Of a DNA stretch of 64,000 nt, positions 1-10,004 are shown piece by piece (the stretch's first letter is position 1; every line of letters starts with the position of its first letter). Both the position numbers and the translations under genes were made by a program. Below the pieces are notes generated by a model. That model worked only from the letters and a program-made list of their open reading frames with translations. It made no database searches and was not told the DNA's origin. Source of the stretch: Alphaproteobacteria bacterium (GTDB taxonomy: Bacteria > Pseudomonadota > Alphaproteobacteria > Micavibrionales > Micavibrionaceae); assembly GCA_002690045.1 (NCBI GenBank), contig NZDE01000014.1, positions 29,365 to 93,364 of the forward strand, in the 5' to 3' direction.

Positions 1-519
1 TTCCTAAAAACCATCAAACGTACTGGCCTAGGTGTCCACGCATTTGATGAGCTCCGTTACAATGACGATGGGTCAGAAAAACCAGACTTTGTCCTCAACA
101 AGGCACCATATAACAAAGCAGAAATCCTTCTAACCCGTGAAAACTTTGGCTGCGGCTCATCACGTGAACATGCGCCATGGGCATTGTTAGACTTTGGCAT
201 CCGCTGCGTCATCGCACCAAGTTTTGCGGATATTTTCTTTAATAATTGCTTTAAAAATGGAATCTTACCAGTTGTTTTAGCTGATGAAAAAATATCTGAA
301 CTTATGGATGCCGCTAACGCGACCCCAGAAACAAAAATGACGGTTGATTTAGAAAACCAAACCATTGTGGCAGGTAATAAGTCATACGATTTTGATGTTG
401 ATGCGTTCCGTAAACACTGCCTTCTTAACGGCTTAGACGATATCGGCCTAACCCTAGAAAAGAATTCTGACATCACAGCCTTTGAACAAAAATATAAATC
501 ATCACATGAATGGGTGTAA
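1..519 (+). CDS. leuD: 3-isopropylmalate dehydratase small subunit (5' truncated by window)
   Basis: Small subunit of isopropylmalate isomerase, which works with LeuC to convert 2-isopropylmalate to 3-isopropylmalate in leucine synthesis in the cytosol. The reading frame is open from base 1, so the true start lies upstream. The visible part carries the swivel-domain signature [19 protein letters not shown] (about residues 50-68 of the visible part), followed by [17 protein letters not shown], both characteristic of LeuD. Its stop lies 2 bases before the likely leuB start, so the two are probably co-transcribed and coupled. Its partner leuC is not adjacent; it lies about 31 kb away at 31837. 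Identity is secure; only the N-terminus is missing. Confidence 0.96.
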   Translation, partial: FLKTIKRTGLGVHAFDELRYNDDGSEKPDFVLNKAPYNKAEILLTRENFGCGSSREHAPWALLDFGIRCVIAPSFADIFFNNCFKNGILPVVLADEKISELMDAANATPETKMTVDLENQTIVAGNKSYDFDVDAFRKHCLLNGLDDIGLTLEKNSDITAFEQKYKSSHEWV

Positions 520-521
520 CC

Positions 522-1661
522 ATGACTGACATACAAAACTATAACCTTCTACTCCTCCCTGGTGATGGCATTGGCCCAGAAGCCATGCAGGAGGTAAAGA
601 AAATCATTTTATGGCTAAATGACAATACAGCCATAACCATCACAACAGAAGAAGACCATATTGGCGGATCAGCTTACGATACATATGGCACGCCGCTTGA
701 TGATACAACCATCACCAAAGCCAAAGCCGCAGATGCCGTAATTCTCGGCGCTGTTGGTGGCCCTAAATGGGATGGCAAAACAGCTTACGACCTACGCCCG
801 GAAGCTGGCCTTCTAAAAATCCGCAAAGAACTTGGCCTATTCGCCAATTTGCGTCCTGCCATTGTCTTTGATGCGCTCGTGGATGCATCATCCCTTAAAC
901 CTGAACTTGTTAAAGGCCTAGACATCCTTATCGTACGTGAACTTACAGGCGGCGTTTATTTTGGTGAACCACGCGGCATTGATACTTTGCCAAATGGGGA
1001 GCGTAAGGGCTACAACACGCAAGTTTACACCACATCTGAAATCATCCGCATTGGTGAAGTGGCCTTCGATATGGCACAAAAGCGTAGCGGTTTTGTAACA
1101 TCCTGCGAAAAAGCCAATGTCATGGAATCTGGCGTTTTATGGCGCGAGGAAATGACAAAACTACATGCCGAGAAATATAGCAGCATCCGCCTTGAACACA
1201 TGTACGCCGATAACTGCGCAATGCAGCTTTGCCGCGCCCCCAAACAGTTTGACGTTATTGTTACAGACAACTTATTTGGTGACATTCTATCCGACGAAGC
1301 AGCGATGCTGACAGGCTCGCTTGGTATGTTGCCTTCCGCATCGCTCGGTGCAATGGATGAAAGCGGTAAACGCCATGCTCTTTATGAACCAGTGCACGGC
1401 TCTGCCCCTGATATTGCAGGTCAAAACAAAGCAAACCCACTAGCAACCATCCTTAGCTTTGCTATGGCGCTGCGTTATTCTTTAAACCAAGGCCACTACG
1501 CAGATCAGCTTGAAAATGCAGTGCAAGATGTCCTTAACAGCAAAATTCGTACGGCTGATATTGTTGAAGATGGCATCACAGCGATTGGCACAAATGTAAT
1601 GGGTGATGCGGTCATCAAGGCGCTATATAACCGTCTGCAAAACGAAAAAGCCGCTGAATAG
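522..1661 (+). CDS. leuB: 3-isopropylmalate dehydrogenase
   Basis: NAD-dependent oxidative decarboxylase of 3-isopropylmalate, the third committed step of leucine synthesis. The N-terminus has the [13 protein letters not shown] motif. [14 protein letters not shown] follows in the middle, and the metal/substrate-binding [15 protein letters not shown] and [13 protein letters not shown] motifs lie in the C-terminal half, as in the isocitrate/isopropylmalate dehydrogenase family. About 379 residues is slightly above the usual 355-370. An ATG at 510 overlaps the end of leuD; the ATG at 522, just after the leuD stop, gives the more usual N-terminus and is preferred. A 12-bp hairpin follows the gene at 1691-1721. 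Confidence 0.96.
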   Translation: MTDIQNYNLLLLPGDGIGPEAMQEVKKIILWLNDNTAITITTEEDHIGGSAYDTYGTPLDDTTITKAKAADAVILGAVGGPKWDGKTAYDLRPEAGLLKIRKELGLFANLRPAIVFDALVDASSLKPELVKGLDILIVRELTGGVYFGEPRGIDTLPNGERKGYNTQVYTTSEIIRIGEVAFDMAQKRSGFVTSCEKANVMESGVLWREEMTKLHAEKYSSIRLEHMYADNCAMQLCRAPKQFDVIVTDNLFGDILSDEAAMLTGSLGMLPSASLGAMDESGKRHALYEPVHGSAPDIAGQNKANPLATILSFAMALRYSLNQGHYADQLENAVQDVLNSKIRTADIVEDGITAIGTNVMGDAVIKALYNRLQNEKAAE

Positions 1662-1690
1662 CCCTTGTTTATCCATCTAAATTCTATAAA

Positions 1691-1721
1691 ATAGCCTCCA
1701 TATGTTATTTATGGGGGCTAT
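1691..1721 (+). promoter_or_regulatory. Hairpin covering the nfeD ribosome-binding site
   Basis: ATAGCCTCCATA (1691-1702) pairs over 12 positions (one G-U) with TATGGGGGCTAT (1710-1721), with a 7-base loop. The right arm contains the only Shine-Dalgarno-like stretch (GGGGG, 1713-1717) ahead of ATG 1723. There is no good T-run after it, so a translation-gating hairpin fits at least as well as a leuB terminator. Which it is cannot be decided from sequence alone. Confidence 0.5.
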
Positions 1722-1722
1722 T

Positions 1723-3150
1723 ATGATTTTAAAGAAGTCTTTTCTGCGTATCTTTTTATCTGTCACGTTTATTGCCTTGGGCGCATTAGCTATTTTCAGC
1801 GCTAACGCCGCCAATAATCAACCTGTGACCGTTCTAAACATTAAAGGCGCGATCACCCCCGCTTATTCTGACTATCTGCATCGCGGCCTACGTGAAGCAA
1901 AGAAAAGTAATAGCCAACTTGTTTTGATCGAACTCGACACACCGGGCGGCGTGCTTACAACCACACGTGAGATGGCGCAAGAAATCATGGCTTCAGAAAT
2001 TCCTATTGCGGTATTTGTTACGCCTGCAGGTGCACATGCCGCAAGCGCAGGTACATTCCTTCTCTATGCCGCGCATATTGCCGCAATGAGCCCTGGGACG
2101 AATACAGGCGCAGCAACGCCAATTTCTATGATGCCTGGCGGTGAGCAGCAAAAAGACAAAAAAGATGACGCTGACGGTAAAAACAAAGATAAAGACAGCG
2201 AACAAAAAAAGAATGATGGCACGAATGAAGAACGCCTAGCTGGCAAAGCTATAGAAGACACAGCCGCCTTCATCCGCTCCCTCGCAGAGCTCCGCAAGCG
2301 TAATGCTGAATGGGCTGAAAAAGCTGTCACCGAAGCGGATAGCCTCATCGCAAAAGAAGCCCTCGAACAAGGCGTCATAGACTATATAGCGGTGGATCGC
2401 TTTGAGTTAATCAAACAAATCCATGGAAAAACAGTCGATGTATCAGATAACAAAAGCGTAACACTAGACGTACAAAGCGCACCAATCATGGTCTATGCCC
2501 CTGACTGGCGTACCAAACTGCTCGCCATTCTGACTGACCCGAATATTGCTTATTTCTTACTGATTATAGGCATTAACGGCCTTATCCTTGAATTTTACAA
2601 CCCCGGCACAATGGTTGCGGGCGTGATTGGCTCGGTCTGCCTTGTTTTGGCATTAATGTCCATGCATGTCTTACCCATTAATATTACTGGCCTGATCATG
2701 GTTATTCTCGGGCTTATCTTCTTGGCGGCGGAGGCCTTTATTCCCTCCTTCGGCATTATGGGGATTGGCGGCTTAATTGCCTTTATTATCGGCTCATTAC
2801 TCCTATTTGATGCCGAGGCTATGGCCGGCATTGGCCTTAATATGAGTAGCGTCTTCATAGCATCCACATTTTCAGCCAGTTTAATTGGCGCGGGCATATA
2901 TCTCCTCTTCAAACTTAGAAAAATGCAGAACTCAACAGGCGTCGAAGCGATGATAAACTCTCATGCCACTGTGAAGTCATGGAATGGCCGTGATGGCAAA
3001 GTCGAAGTCCACGGTGAAATATGGAACGCCCGTGCTGAACGTATTTTAGCCGTGAATAGCGGCGATAAAATCAAAATTATTGGGAAGGAGAACCTGACCC
3101 TACTCATCGATGAATATGATGAGAACACAGACAATAAGGCGGCGGAGTAA
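1723..3150 (+). CDS. NfeD-family membrane serine protease (ClpP-class plus NfeD)
   Basis: Membrane protease of the NfeD long form, usually paired with a stomatin-like slipin. Visible order: a signal/TM segment (about residues 5-30), a ClpP/SppA-like serine protease domain with LDTPGG and the Ser region [19 protein letters not shown], and a Lys/Asp/Glu-rich low-complexity insert (about residues 140-170). Several hydrophobic helices follow (about 265-400), then a small OB-fold-like NfeD C-terminal domain. ATG 1723 is chosen over ATG 1702 because GGGGG sits just upstream, although a hairpin covers it. The slipin gene follows after about 70 bases, the canonical nfeD-slipin pair. Its substrate in this organism is unknown. 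Confidence 0.88.
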   Translation: MILKKSFLRIFLSVTFIALGALAIFSANAANNQPVTVLNIKGAITPAYSDYLHRGLREAKKSNSQLVLIELDTPGGVLTTTREMAQEIMASEIPIAVFVTPAGAHAASAGTFLLYAAHIAAMSPGTNTGAATPISMMPGGEQQKDKKDDADGKNKDKDSEQKKNDGTNEERLAGKAIEDTAAFIRSLAELRKRNAEWAEKAVTEADSLIAKEALEQGVIDYIAVDRFELIKQIHGKTVDVSDNKSVTLDVQSAPIMVYAPDWRTKLLAILTDPNIAYFLLIIGINGLILEFYNPGTMVAGVIGSVCLVLALMSMHVLPINITGLIMVILGLIFLAAEAFIPSFGIMGIGGLIAFIIGSLLLFDAEAMAGIGLNMSSVFIASTFSASLIGAGIYLLFKLRKMQNSTGVEAMINSHATVKSWNGRDGKVEVHGEIWNARAERILAVNSGDKIKIIGKENLTLLIDEYDENTDNKAAE

Positions 3151-3218
3151 ATCCGCCCTCTTTTGTGATTAACCCTCGAAACTTTTTTAAAACCCAACCT
3201 CTTATAAAGGAGCTTAAC

Positions 3219-3986
3219 ATGCCAGTATTAGGTATTATTTTTCTCTTTATATTCTTTGTTTTGGTCGCATCGATCCGAATTTTGAAAGAATATGAACGCG
3301 GCGTTATTTATACGCTTGGTAAATACACAGGAACGCGCGGCGCAGGCCTGCAAATCGTCATCCCCGTGCTACAGGAACTTGTACGCGTTGACGTACGTAT
3401 ACGTACAGAAGACATCCCATCACAAGATGTGATCTCTAAAGACAACGTATCTGTGCGCGTTAATGCCGTTGTTTATTACCGCGTCATTGACCCTAGTCAA
3501 GCAATCAACCAAGTGGAACATTTCGACCGTGCGACAAGCGAACTTGCACAAACAACACTCCGTTCCGTTCTAGGTATGCATGAACTTGATGATATGCTCG
3601 CCCACCGTGAAAAGCTGAATGCTGATGTGCAGGAAATCCTCGACAAGCAAACGGATGGTTGGGGCATTAAAGTCACAGATGTACAAATCAAGCATATCGA
3701 CCTTGATACAACTATGGTCCGCGCCATGGCAAAACAAGCCGAAGCAGAGCGTGAACGTCGCGCGAAAATCATTAACTCTGAAGGCGAACTCCAAGCAGCA
3801 CAGAAACTTGATGAAGCGGCTGAAATTCTTGCCCGCCGCCCACAGACAATGCAGCTACGTTACCTAGGTACGCTTTCTGAGTTCCAATCCTCTCCAGGCA
3901 GTACAATCGTCCTACCGCTGCCTATGGACCTTCTAAGCAGCATCGGCAACATAGGCCAAGCCGTAACCGGCAAGAAAAGCGCCTAA
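3219..3986 (+). CDS. Slipin / stomatin-like SPFH-domain protein
   Basis: Membrane scaffold protein with one N-terminal TM helix (about residues 3-22) and an SPFH/band 7 domain. Family motifs include [15 protein letters not shown], the [19 protein letters not shown] strand region and the helical stretch [21 protein letters not shown]. At about 255 residues it is a standard bacterial slipin. AAAGGAG at 3206-3212 fixes the start at ATG 3219; an in-frame upstream ATG at 3165 lacks such a site. It follows the NfeD protease on the same strand; the pair is thought to act in membrane microdomain organisation or quality control. A strong terminator follows. Confidence 0.93.
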   Translation: MPVLGIIFLFIFFVLVASIRILKEYERGVIYTLGKYTGTRGAGLQIVIPVLQELVRVDVRIRTEDIPSQDVISKDNVSVRVNAVVYYRVIDPSQAINQVEHFDRATSELAQTTLRSVLGMHELDDMLAHREKLNADVQEILDKQTDGWGIKVTDVQIKHIDLDTTMVRAMAKQAEAERERRAKIINSEGELQAAQKLDEAAEILARRPQTMQLRYLGTLSEFQSSPGSTIVLPLPMDLLSSIGNIGQAVTGKKSA

Positions 3987-4006
3987 GCGCCAAAAAAATA
4001 AACCAA

Positions 4007-4037
4007 TAAAAAGCCCCGCCTCACAGCGGGGTTTTTC
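4007..4037. terminator. Bidirectional intrinsic terminator
   Basis: CCCCGC (4014-4019) and GCGGGG (4026-4031) form a GC stem with a 6-base loop, flanked by A-run and T-run. It lies between the convergent slipin and pseudopilin genes and has a U-tract in both directions, so it can stop both. Confidence 0.9.
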
Positions 4038-4060
4038 GTATTCTTTATATATGATCCAAA

Positions 4061-4834
4061 TTAGTTTTGGATGCGGATAACTGCGTTACAGAACAACTGA
4101 GAATCAGCTGTATTGTACAAGTTATCAGCGCCTGACGTAGAGCCATCATCGACAACACAATCACCAGCACTTTGTTCTGCAGCATAAACAGAACCTGATA
4201 ATGGATTACCATCGTCAATCTTACGATCAATACGTTGCATTGTTAATGCGTTAGATGACGGTAAAGTCAAGCTATTAAATGATTGCTGATGCATCAAGTA
4301 AAGACCAGATCTAAAATCCGTTACATCTGTAGCAAGCCTAGTCGTTGGTAACGCCGCAGTTGTTGCTAGTGTTGCAGGAACTAAGCCACCACCAACTGGA
4401 GCTTGTGGAAAGTTACCACCAAAAACGTTATCACCGGGTGCCACACCAGATATAAGGTCAGCAGCAGCCAGCTGCGGGAAGAAAGCAACGGTTTCATCAT
4501 CAAGATTAGTTAAGCCTGGTGTGAATGCTGTGCCTGTCTCAACTAAACCATTACCTAGAGTACCGTTAGCAGAGGTGGATGGCGCACAAACGCCTGTACA
4601 ACCAGGCAGGCGAGAACCAGCTGATGGCAGGTCACCAGGCAAGCCCGCATAGATGTCTTGGAACGTTGATACCGCAGCATCAACACCTTTAACTTGTGAA
4701 ATTGTTGAAGTTACCTTCGCGCTTTTGATAAGCTCTTGGCCTTTAAGTACGCCGCCGATCAAGAGGCCGATGATAATCATCACAACCGCGAGTTCGACGA
4801 GGGTAAAGCCCTTTTCTGAACGAATATTAGTCAT
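4061..4834 (-). CDS. Type IV pilin-like / pseudopilin (prepilin-type N-terminus)
   Basis: Secreted pilin-like protein. The N-terminus MTNIRSEKG / FTLVEL is a class III prepilin signal, with cleavage expected between Gly9 and Phe10 and Glu at position 5 of the mature protein. A hydrophobic helix (VVMIIIGLLIGGVLKG) follows, and then a C-terminal region rich in Gly, Ala, Thr and Asp with several Cys residues that could form disulfides. At 257 residues it is longer than most major pilins. No prepilin peptidase, assembly ATPase or secretin gene lies nearby, so it must rely on machinery encoded elsewhere. Assigning it to a pilus or to a type II secretion pseudopilus is not possible from the sequence alone. 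Confidence 0.85.
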   Translation of the reverse strand: MTNIRSEKGFTLVELAVVMIIIGLLIGGVLKGQELIKSAKVTSTISQVKGVDAAVSTFQDIYAGLPGDLPSAGSRLPGCTGVCAPSTSANGTLGNGLVETGTAFTPGLTNLDDETVAFFPQLAAADLISGVAPGDNVFGGNFPQAPVGGGLVPATLATTAALPTTRLATDVTDFRSGLYLMHQQSFNSLTLPSSNALTMQRIDRKIDDGNPLSGSVYAAEQSAGDCVVDDGSTSGADNLYNTADSQLFCNAVIRIQN

Positions 4835-5036
4835 TATAACTAGTCTCCTAATATATTGAGTTTAATGTAGATAAATTGATAGAGTTTGATTCCTCACGTC
4901 CGTAATTATACACGAATCTCCGATCCAAACCAGTCACCACGTCTAAGTTTTTCTGAAAAGGTTTAATTTTTTCTAAATGCGCGGCTATCAACTGCTCATT
5001 TTTTATTATTGAGTGCTTAAATAAGAAAAAAATCAA

Positions 5037-6938
5037 TTAATTAGGGTACAAAAATGGATAATGGCTGCGGTAATAATCATATGCGAAAGAATCTTTGATA
5101 GCCAACGCACCTAAATATGCACTTAAGGCTTCAGAATATTTCATCTCAGCCCCCCCTGCCTGATACGTCCCCGCAAGTTCAACACGATAGAAATTAATGA
5201 ACGTCACATCAGCCTCGTCACGTTTAACCGGCGTTATCTTAAAGCCCTGATGTGGTGCATCATTTTCCATCCAACCTAACAGCAAATCTGTGCAATCTTG
5301 TGCGCCTGATAGATAAATATAACTTTGTCCATTAAATTGGGACACATAATCATAGAGACGGCTTGGTACAAAAGCGAATAATTCACCATAACGCTTCTTG
5401 CCTTCTCTTACTGGGTTACGAAGACAGGCAAAACGAATATCAGAAAACATAGTTTCATCAACATAGGGAATATACGGATTTTCATGCACACCAAGCATCA
5501 TACGGTGATATAGCCCCACATTAGGCTGCACTGCATGCGGGAAAGCATAATGAATACCACTGGCATATGTAATACTATCGGTAATAAGTTGAATACGCTC
5601 ACGCCCGATAACAAGCTCACGCAGTTCATCAGCTTCATCGTAACCTTTAAACGACATGTCGTGCTTTTGTTGAAGAAGCGCCGCAGCCTTGTTAAAATAG
5701 GGGTTATCATCAAAATAAACAGGCTCATATTTCGATGAACTATACTGATAAAATAGCAGCCCAACCACCAATATATACGCCATGAGATTATATAGCCTAC
5801 GGCGCGCGCGCTGCTCTATGCCTTCCTCAACCAATAGGTTAAAGACTTTACGTACAAAACTGGCAATAAAAATACTAATCAGAATAAGAACAAAGACAAG
5901 CTGCACATAACGCATATGCCACTGCGATGCCCACGCCATATAAGGAAGATACGCCGCAAGGCATATCAGTATCACCGCATAACTCTTCTCTTTATATTTA
6001 AAAGCGCGCCACAAACCGTATACAACGCCGCCATAAAACATGAAAAATACAGGATAAAACAAATGGATATTCTGCGAAAATGAAGCAGTAAACAAATATC
6101 CGCGCAAACCATCAAGCATAAATAACGCCACACTTAACGGCATAAAGTCATGGTAATAATGCTGCGCGAAATAAAGCGCAGATTTAAAGGAGCGTTGTTC
6201 ATTACTAGAATCCTGCCCCAGCGTGCCGCCAAGCAGATCTATAATGCCATGCCCCAGATAGAACATAACGGCCACCACCCCATAAAAATACACAAGCTGA
6301 TAGAGTTTTATCGGTGTAGCACGACATACAAAAAGAAGAAGCGGTATCAATAAATAATTAAAGCCTGTAGCTTCTTTGACCCAAATTGCCATCCCCGCAC
6401 TTATGGCAGATAATGTTATTAAGCCCAATTGCAGCCATATACTACGCCCTTTGTTTACTGCATAAAGAAGAAGTAAAAGACTGCCCAAGACAAATGCTGG
6501 CCAAACGCCATCCAACCCAAAAGCAGTAAGTTTTGCTGGTATACTCGGACACAACACAAAAAAGCCATAAGACAGTAGCGCAACAGCACGATCAAACAAC
6601 AGCCGCGCTAAGCCATATGCTAAAAAGGCCGTCAGCGCACAAAGCAACATCTGCATATAAAAAACGGCTGCTAATTCATTATTCCCCTTCTCCCCAAGCC
6701 ATAACGCAGCAGCCAAAATTAGCTTATAGCCAAAACGATGATTGGACAAATTACCTTGCACATCAATCATCCCGTTACCTGCGACAAAATTCTTCGCCAC
6801 AGCAAGATAACTAGCCATATCATGCCCAACGCTAAATTCATTTGGGTAAAATACGAATAGACTAAATAAAAACACTGCGAAAGCGATAAGCACTTCCTGC
6901 ATCTTGGGGGATATATTTTTAAGGCAACACATAAACAT
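5037..6938 (-). CDS. Polytopic membrane glycosyltransferase-like protein (GT39/ArnT-like)
   Basis: Large membrane protein (633 residues) with roughly ten hydrophobic helices in the first 400 residues and a soluble C-terminal part. The first periplasmic loop carries SVGHDMASYLAVAKNFVAG, the acidic residue plus Tyr pattern seen in GT39/ArnT-like enzymes that use polyprenyl-phosphate sugars. It starts 7 bases after the GT2-GtrA gene, which would make or flip such a donor, so the pair plausibly decorates a surface glycan or lipid. It is the last gene of a minus-strand operon. The C-terminal domain (about 400-633) is not recognised. The specific sugar and acceptor are unknown. Confidence 0.7.
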   Translation of the reverse strand: MFMCCLKNISPKMQEVLIAFAVFLFSLFVFYPNEFSVGHDMASYLAVAKNFVAGNGMIDVQGNLSNHRFGYKLILAAALWLGEKGNNELAAVFYMQMLLCALTAFLAYGLARLLFDRAVALLSYGFFVLCPSIPAKLTAFGLDGVWPAFVLGSLLLLLYAVNKGRSIWLQLGLITLSAISAGMAIWVKEATGFNYLLIPLLLFVCRATPIKLYQLVYFYGVVAVMFYLGHGIIDLLGGTLGQDSSNEQRSFKSALYFAQHYYHDFMPLSVALFMLDGLRGYLFTASFSQNIHLFYPVFFMFYGGVVYGLWRAFKYKEKSYAVILICLAAYLPYMAWASQWHMRYVQLVFVLILISIFIASFVRKVFNLLVEEGIEQRARRRLYNLMAYILVVGLLFYQYSSSKYEPVYFDDNPYFNKAAALLQQKHDMSFKGYDEADELRELVIGRERIQLITDSITYASGIHYAFPHAVQPNVGLYHRMMLGVHENPYIPYVDETMFSDIRFACLRNPVREGKKRYGELFAFVPSRLYDYVSQFNGQSYIYLSGAQDCTDLLLGWMENDAPHQGFKITPVKRDEADVTFINFYRVELAGTYQAGGAEMKYSEALSAYLGALAIKDSFAYDYYRSHYPFLYPN

Positions 6939-6945
6939 AAACTAT

Positions 6946-8004
6946 CTACTTCTTATACACCCAATCACGAAGAACCACAAAATTCACAAAGAAAACAAGT
7001 GTTTCAACCAATAACTTAGAAAAAGCTTCAGGCCATGCGAGTGATTGCTGGAGCCCAAATTGTAATGCATAAGACACTAAGCCAGAAACAACAATCGCTG
7101 CGACCAATTTAGGTACAGGGTGCAGGCCTAGCGCCGCGCGTTTAAAAACAAAATCTCGGTTCAAATAATAATAAACCGGAAATGCCACCGTGCGTGAAAA
7201 CACATTTGCAACAAACAACCAAGATGTAAAATGAAAGAATAACGCAAAAGCACATAAATCAACAATTGCCGTAATTGATGACGACAAAACCTGTTTAAGC
7301 AGAACAGCATAGATTTTCAGTGAGTCCGTAAATGGCTTAAAATGTGACCCTTTATTGTGGTCTATATAAACCGTATTGATATGAACGGAATTAATGTCCA
7401 CATTATGCTGTTTTGCCCATAACAACATTTCCATTTCAAAGGCATAGCCTTGCGCCGTTAGCTTTAACAAATCTGTAATATAAGGGCTTGGTATAAAACG
7501 TAATCCCGTTTGTGTATCTTCGATTTTGACAGCGGTTAGCATATAAAACACACCGCGCGTTATGATGTTTCCCAAACGACTACGCAATGGTACGTCTTTA
7601 TCAAAATGACGTACACCAAGGATAAAGGCGGCATCTTTTTGGTTTTGCCCTGCCGCGACAAGCGCTTGAATATCCTCAATCATATGCTGACCATCAGCAT
7701 CAGCCGTCACAACGCCGCAGCAATCTGGATATTTTTCACGAATAACGGCTAAGCCGGTTTTTAAAGCCGCTCCCTTACCTAAATTGGTTTTATGATTCAC
7801 CAACTCGACCAAAGGCAGCGCCGCCGCACTTTCGAGGGCAGCTTTAAATTCTGGTGCACAGCCATCATTCACAATAATAATATTGACGTTAGAACCATCT
7901 AAACGTTCCGCCAACCCCTGAACAAAAGGAAGGAATGAATCTGTAGGGTCATAAACAGGAATCAACACGACAGCATGCTCATCTTGGCCTATATCTGTCT
8001 TCAT
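6946..8004 (-). CDS. GT2 family glycosyltransferase fused to GtrA-like membrane domain
   Basis: Predicted polyprenyl-phosphate sugar synthase plus flippase-like domain. The N-terminal half is a GT-A fold GT2 enzyme: AVVLIPVYDP, IIIVNDGC, and VVTADADGQH with the metal-binding acidic residues. The C-terminal third (about residues 225-350) has four hydrophobic helices typical of GtrA. ATG 8004 is preferred because AAGGAA lies 6 bases upstream; the longer frame begins at ATG 8037, overlapping the DUF2330 stop by one base (TAATG). Such fusions make and translocate a lipid-linked sugar for a downstream membrane transferase, which matches the next gene in the operon. Confidence 0.88.
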   Translation of the reverse strand: MKTDIGQDEHAVVLIPVYDPTDSFLPFVQGLAERLDGSNVNIIIVNDGCAPEFKAALESAAALPLVELVNHKTNLGKGAALKTGLAVIREKYPDCCGVVTADADGQHMIEDIQALVAAGQNQKDAAFILGVRHFDKDVPLRSRLGNIITRGVFYMLTAVKIEDTQTGLRFIPSPYITDLLKLTAQGYAFEMEMLLWAKQHNVDINSVHINTVYIDHNKGSHFKPFTDSLKIYAVLLKQVLSSSITAIVDLCAFALFFHFTSWLFVANVFSRTVAFPVYYYLNRDFVFKRAALGLHPVPKLVAAIVVSGLVSYALQFGLQQSLAWPEAFSKLLVETLVFFVNFVVLRDWVYKK

Positions 8005-8036
8005 AGAGAGTTCCTTAAAACGCGTGTCAGGCTTCA

Positions 8037-9374
8037 TTACTCAGTAGGTATATCCCACATACGCTCCCACCACTGGGCAGCATCTTCATCGCTTTGTAAA
8101 TCAAAGTTTTGCCCGCCTTCAGTCATTCGCGCGCGTATGTCGACGGCCTCATAACCAGTTAATGCAACAAGGTTATTTAACTGAACATCATAAATACGTG
8201 GCAAGTTCGCCTGATAAAGACGACCATCTTCACATACTGCATCTTTTATATAAGGCTGATGAAGGTTAAAAACTGTCTGGAAACGGTTTTTATCTTTGGC
8301 ATTCACAAATTCAACATTATTCAATAATGTTTTATTCGTATGGCGAATATGCATACGTGTGAAAAAGATATTATCTGGCGTAAATTCTGGCGCAGCTTTA
8401 CTTTTTTGTGTTTTGGCTTTATCAACCCACCAAGCACCCAAACCACGCAAATCCGCACGCGTTAATGTGTCAGCATCCTTACAATTTGGACACCACCCTA
8501 AATCACCAGAAAACTCCAAAAACAAAGATTGGAAATTATCGGTTGTCACGCTCTGTGCAAAAATGTCCGCGTAAACTTGGGCGAAGTCATTTTTAACAAA
8601 GAGCGGTAAATCGACTCCAGAGGACATTTTTTTTAGCCCTGCAGCTTTTGGCTGCACCAAGCCGTCGCGTGAAATAAAAACAATCGTTAAATCTTGCGCC
8701 GGGCCGCCGTTAAGCGTGCTTAGCCCCAACGGCAAAATAAAATTATCACTTTCATATGCAATCTGCACAGGGGGCATAGACAAGGAATCATCCAATTTTT
8801 CAGCATATATCAGCAATGCAAAATCAACATTCGCGTTTTTATAAGCAAGCAGCGCGTCTTCATAGGCTTTATCAACAACAAAGCCCGCGTCTTTTAAAAT
8901 ATTCTGTATGGGTGTTTCGATAAGCTCTTCGCGTTTAATTAAACGCACCTCGGGCTTTTCGGCGTATTTTTGCGTATAGCTTAATATAGAAGATTTTTTT
9001 TCATCCAAACGCTTTTCAAGCGCACGCACAGCACCTGCACAAACATCATCGTCCTTATAAACATTATAGCGCGGCGCCGTGAACGACATGATCGCATCAA
9101 GCTGGCCTACATCTGCAAAGCGTAACTGTGTATCTGCGACAATTTTTGGCAATGGGATCAACAGACCCAACTGCGAACCATCATAAGAAAAATCAGGTGC
9201 AAGCGTAATAACCGTTCTATTTTCATCACGACTGACCACCATAACTGATGGCTTATGCGTTATTGTTTTTGTTGGCTCAGTCAGGAAAATGGCATTGAGT
9301 GCCTGTGCCTGCCCCATATATAAAAATAAACAAAAAACAAAAAATGAAAGAAATGTCGAAAACAGCTTATGCAT
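8037..9374 (-). CDS. DUF2330 domain-containing secreted protein
   Basis: Exported protein of 445 residues with a clear signal peptide (about 1-25, ending near GQAQA). The mature N-terminus NAIFLTEPTKTITHKPSVMV and the phrase LGLLIPLPK resemble DUF2330 proteins, a family of unknown function found in envelope loci. There is a CxxC pair (WCPNCKD, about residues 293-299). The gene lies between the TetR regulator (18 bases upstream) and the GT2-GtrA gene (overlapping or close), so it is probably part of the same envelope operon. Function is not known; the family assignment is by eye. Confidence 0.75.
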   Translation of the reverse strand: MHKLFSTFLSFFVFCLFLYMGQAQALNAIFLTEPTKTITHKPSVMVVSRDENRTVITLAPDFSYDGSQLGLLIPLPKIVADTQLRFADVGQLDAIMSFTAPRYNVYKDDDVCAGAVRALEKRLDEKKSSILSYTQKYAEKPEVRLIKREELIETPIQNILKDAGFVVDKAYEDALLAYKNANVDFALLIYAEKLDDSLSMPPVQIAYESDNFILPLGLSTLNGGPAQDLTIVFISRDGLVQPKAAGLKKMSSGVDLPLFVKNDFAQVYADIFAQSVTTDNFQSLFLEFSGDLGWCPNCKDADTLTRADLRGLGAWWVDKAKTQKSKAAPEFTPDNIFFTRMHIRHTNKTLLNNVEFVNAKDKNRFQTVFNLHQPYIKDAVCEDGRLYQANLPRIYDVQLNNLVALTGYEAVDIRARMTEGGQNFDLQSDEDAAQWWERMWDIPTE

Positions 9375-9392
9375 AATAATACCACTATATTT

Positions 9393-9944
9393 TTAAAAAC
9401 CAGCCTTTTCAAAATAGCCGAGATTCTTGTCTAGTGCAGCCATAGTTTTGGATAAATCCACACTATCATCATTTACCCATACCCGTAATGCCTGTAAATA
9501 CGCAAATCCAAGCGCCAGAACAGCCATATGCCCGCGCATCCCCGCAATACTACACCCAGAAATATCAAGCATATAACGCATAGAATGAGCCAAATGCGGA
9601 AAAACTATTAAGCCACTTACAGGTTCGCACTTCATTGCACGCAAAATACTCACCACCGCATCACGCCGTTCTGAAATAAGGTCAATGCGCATCATAAGCA
9701 CATCGAATAATATATCTTTAACGGGTAGATCAGGATCGATTTGTCCTTTCATATCTTCCGTAGTTTGTGCATCAAGTATACGTCCATAACCAACGAGTAA
9801 ATCTGTTTTATCTTGAAACCATTCCAGCAACTCAGAAAAACGCATATCACAGCCTTTAGCCACATCAAGTAAAGTCAGCGCATGCCACCCTTTTTCTGAC
9901 GTGATGTCTAAAGCTTTATTGATAATGGTTTCGCGTTTATTCAT
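9393..9944 (-). CDS. TetR/AcrR-family transcriptional regulator
   Basis: DNA-binding repressor-type protein, 183 residues. The N-terminal HTH region reads KRETIINKALDITSEKGWHA, then LTLLDVAKGCDMRFSELLEW, matching the TetR helix 1-3 pattern with FSELLEWFQDK as recognition and linker segment. The C-terminal ligand domain is divergent. It is the first gene of the operon with DUF2330, GT2-GtrA and the GT39-like gene, so it likely controls this envelope cluster and its own expression. CGGGG sits just before the ATG. The ligand is unknown. Confidence 0.85.
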   Translation of the reverse strand: MNKRETIINKALDITSEKGWHALTLLDVAKGCDMRFSELLEWFQDKTDLLVGYGRILDAQTTEDMKGQIDPDLPVKDILFDVLMMRIDLISERRDAVVSILRAMKCEPVSGLIVFPHLAHSMRYMLDISGCSIAGMRGHMAVLALGFAYLQALRVWVNDDSVDLSKTMAALDKNLGYFEKAGF

Positions 9945-10004
9945 GTTACCCCGAAAATTTAAAGACGGAGCAACTATACAGAAATATAAATGAATATTAA
10001 AGCG

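Noticed and set aside
57..536. Minus-strand frame antisense to leuD
   Set aside because: It runs fully across a well-matched leuD frame and its composition (Arg/Ser-rich) is that of a shadow frame.
4848..5036. 62-residue minus-strand frame between the pseudopilin and GT39-like genes
   Set aside because: Low-complexity, AT-driven start, no motif; the region is more likely the pseudopilin promoter.
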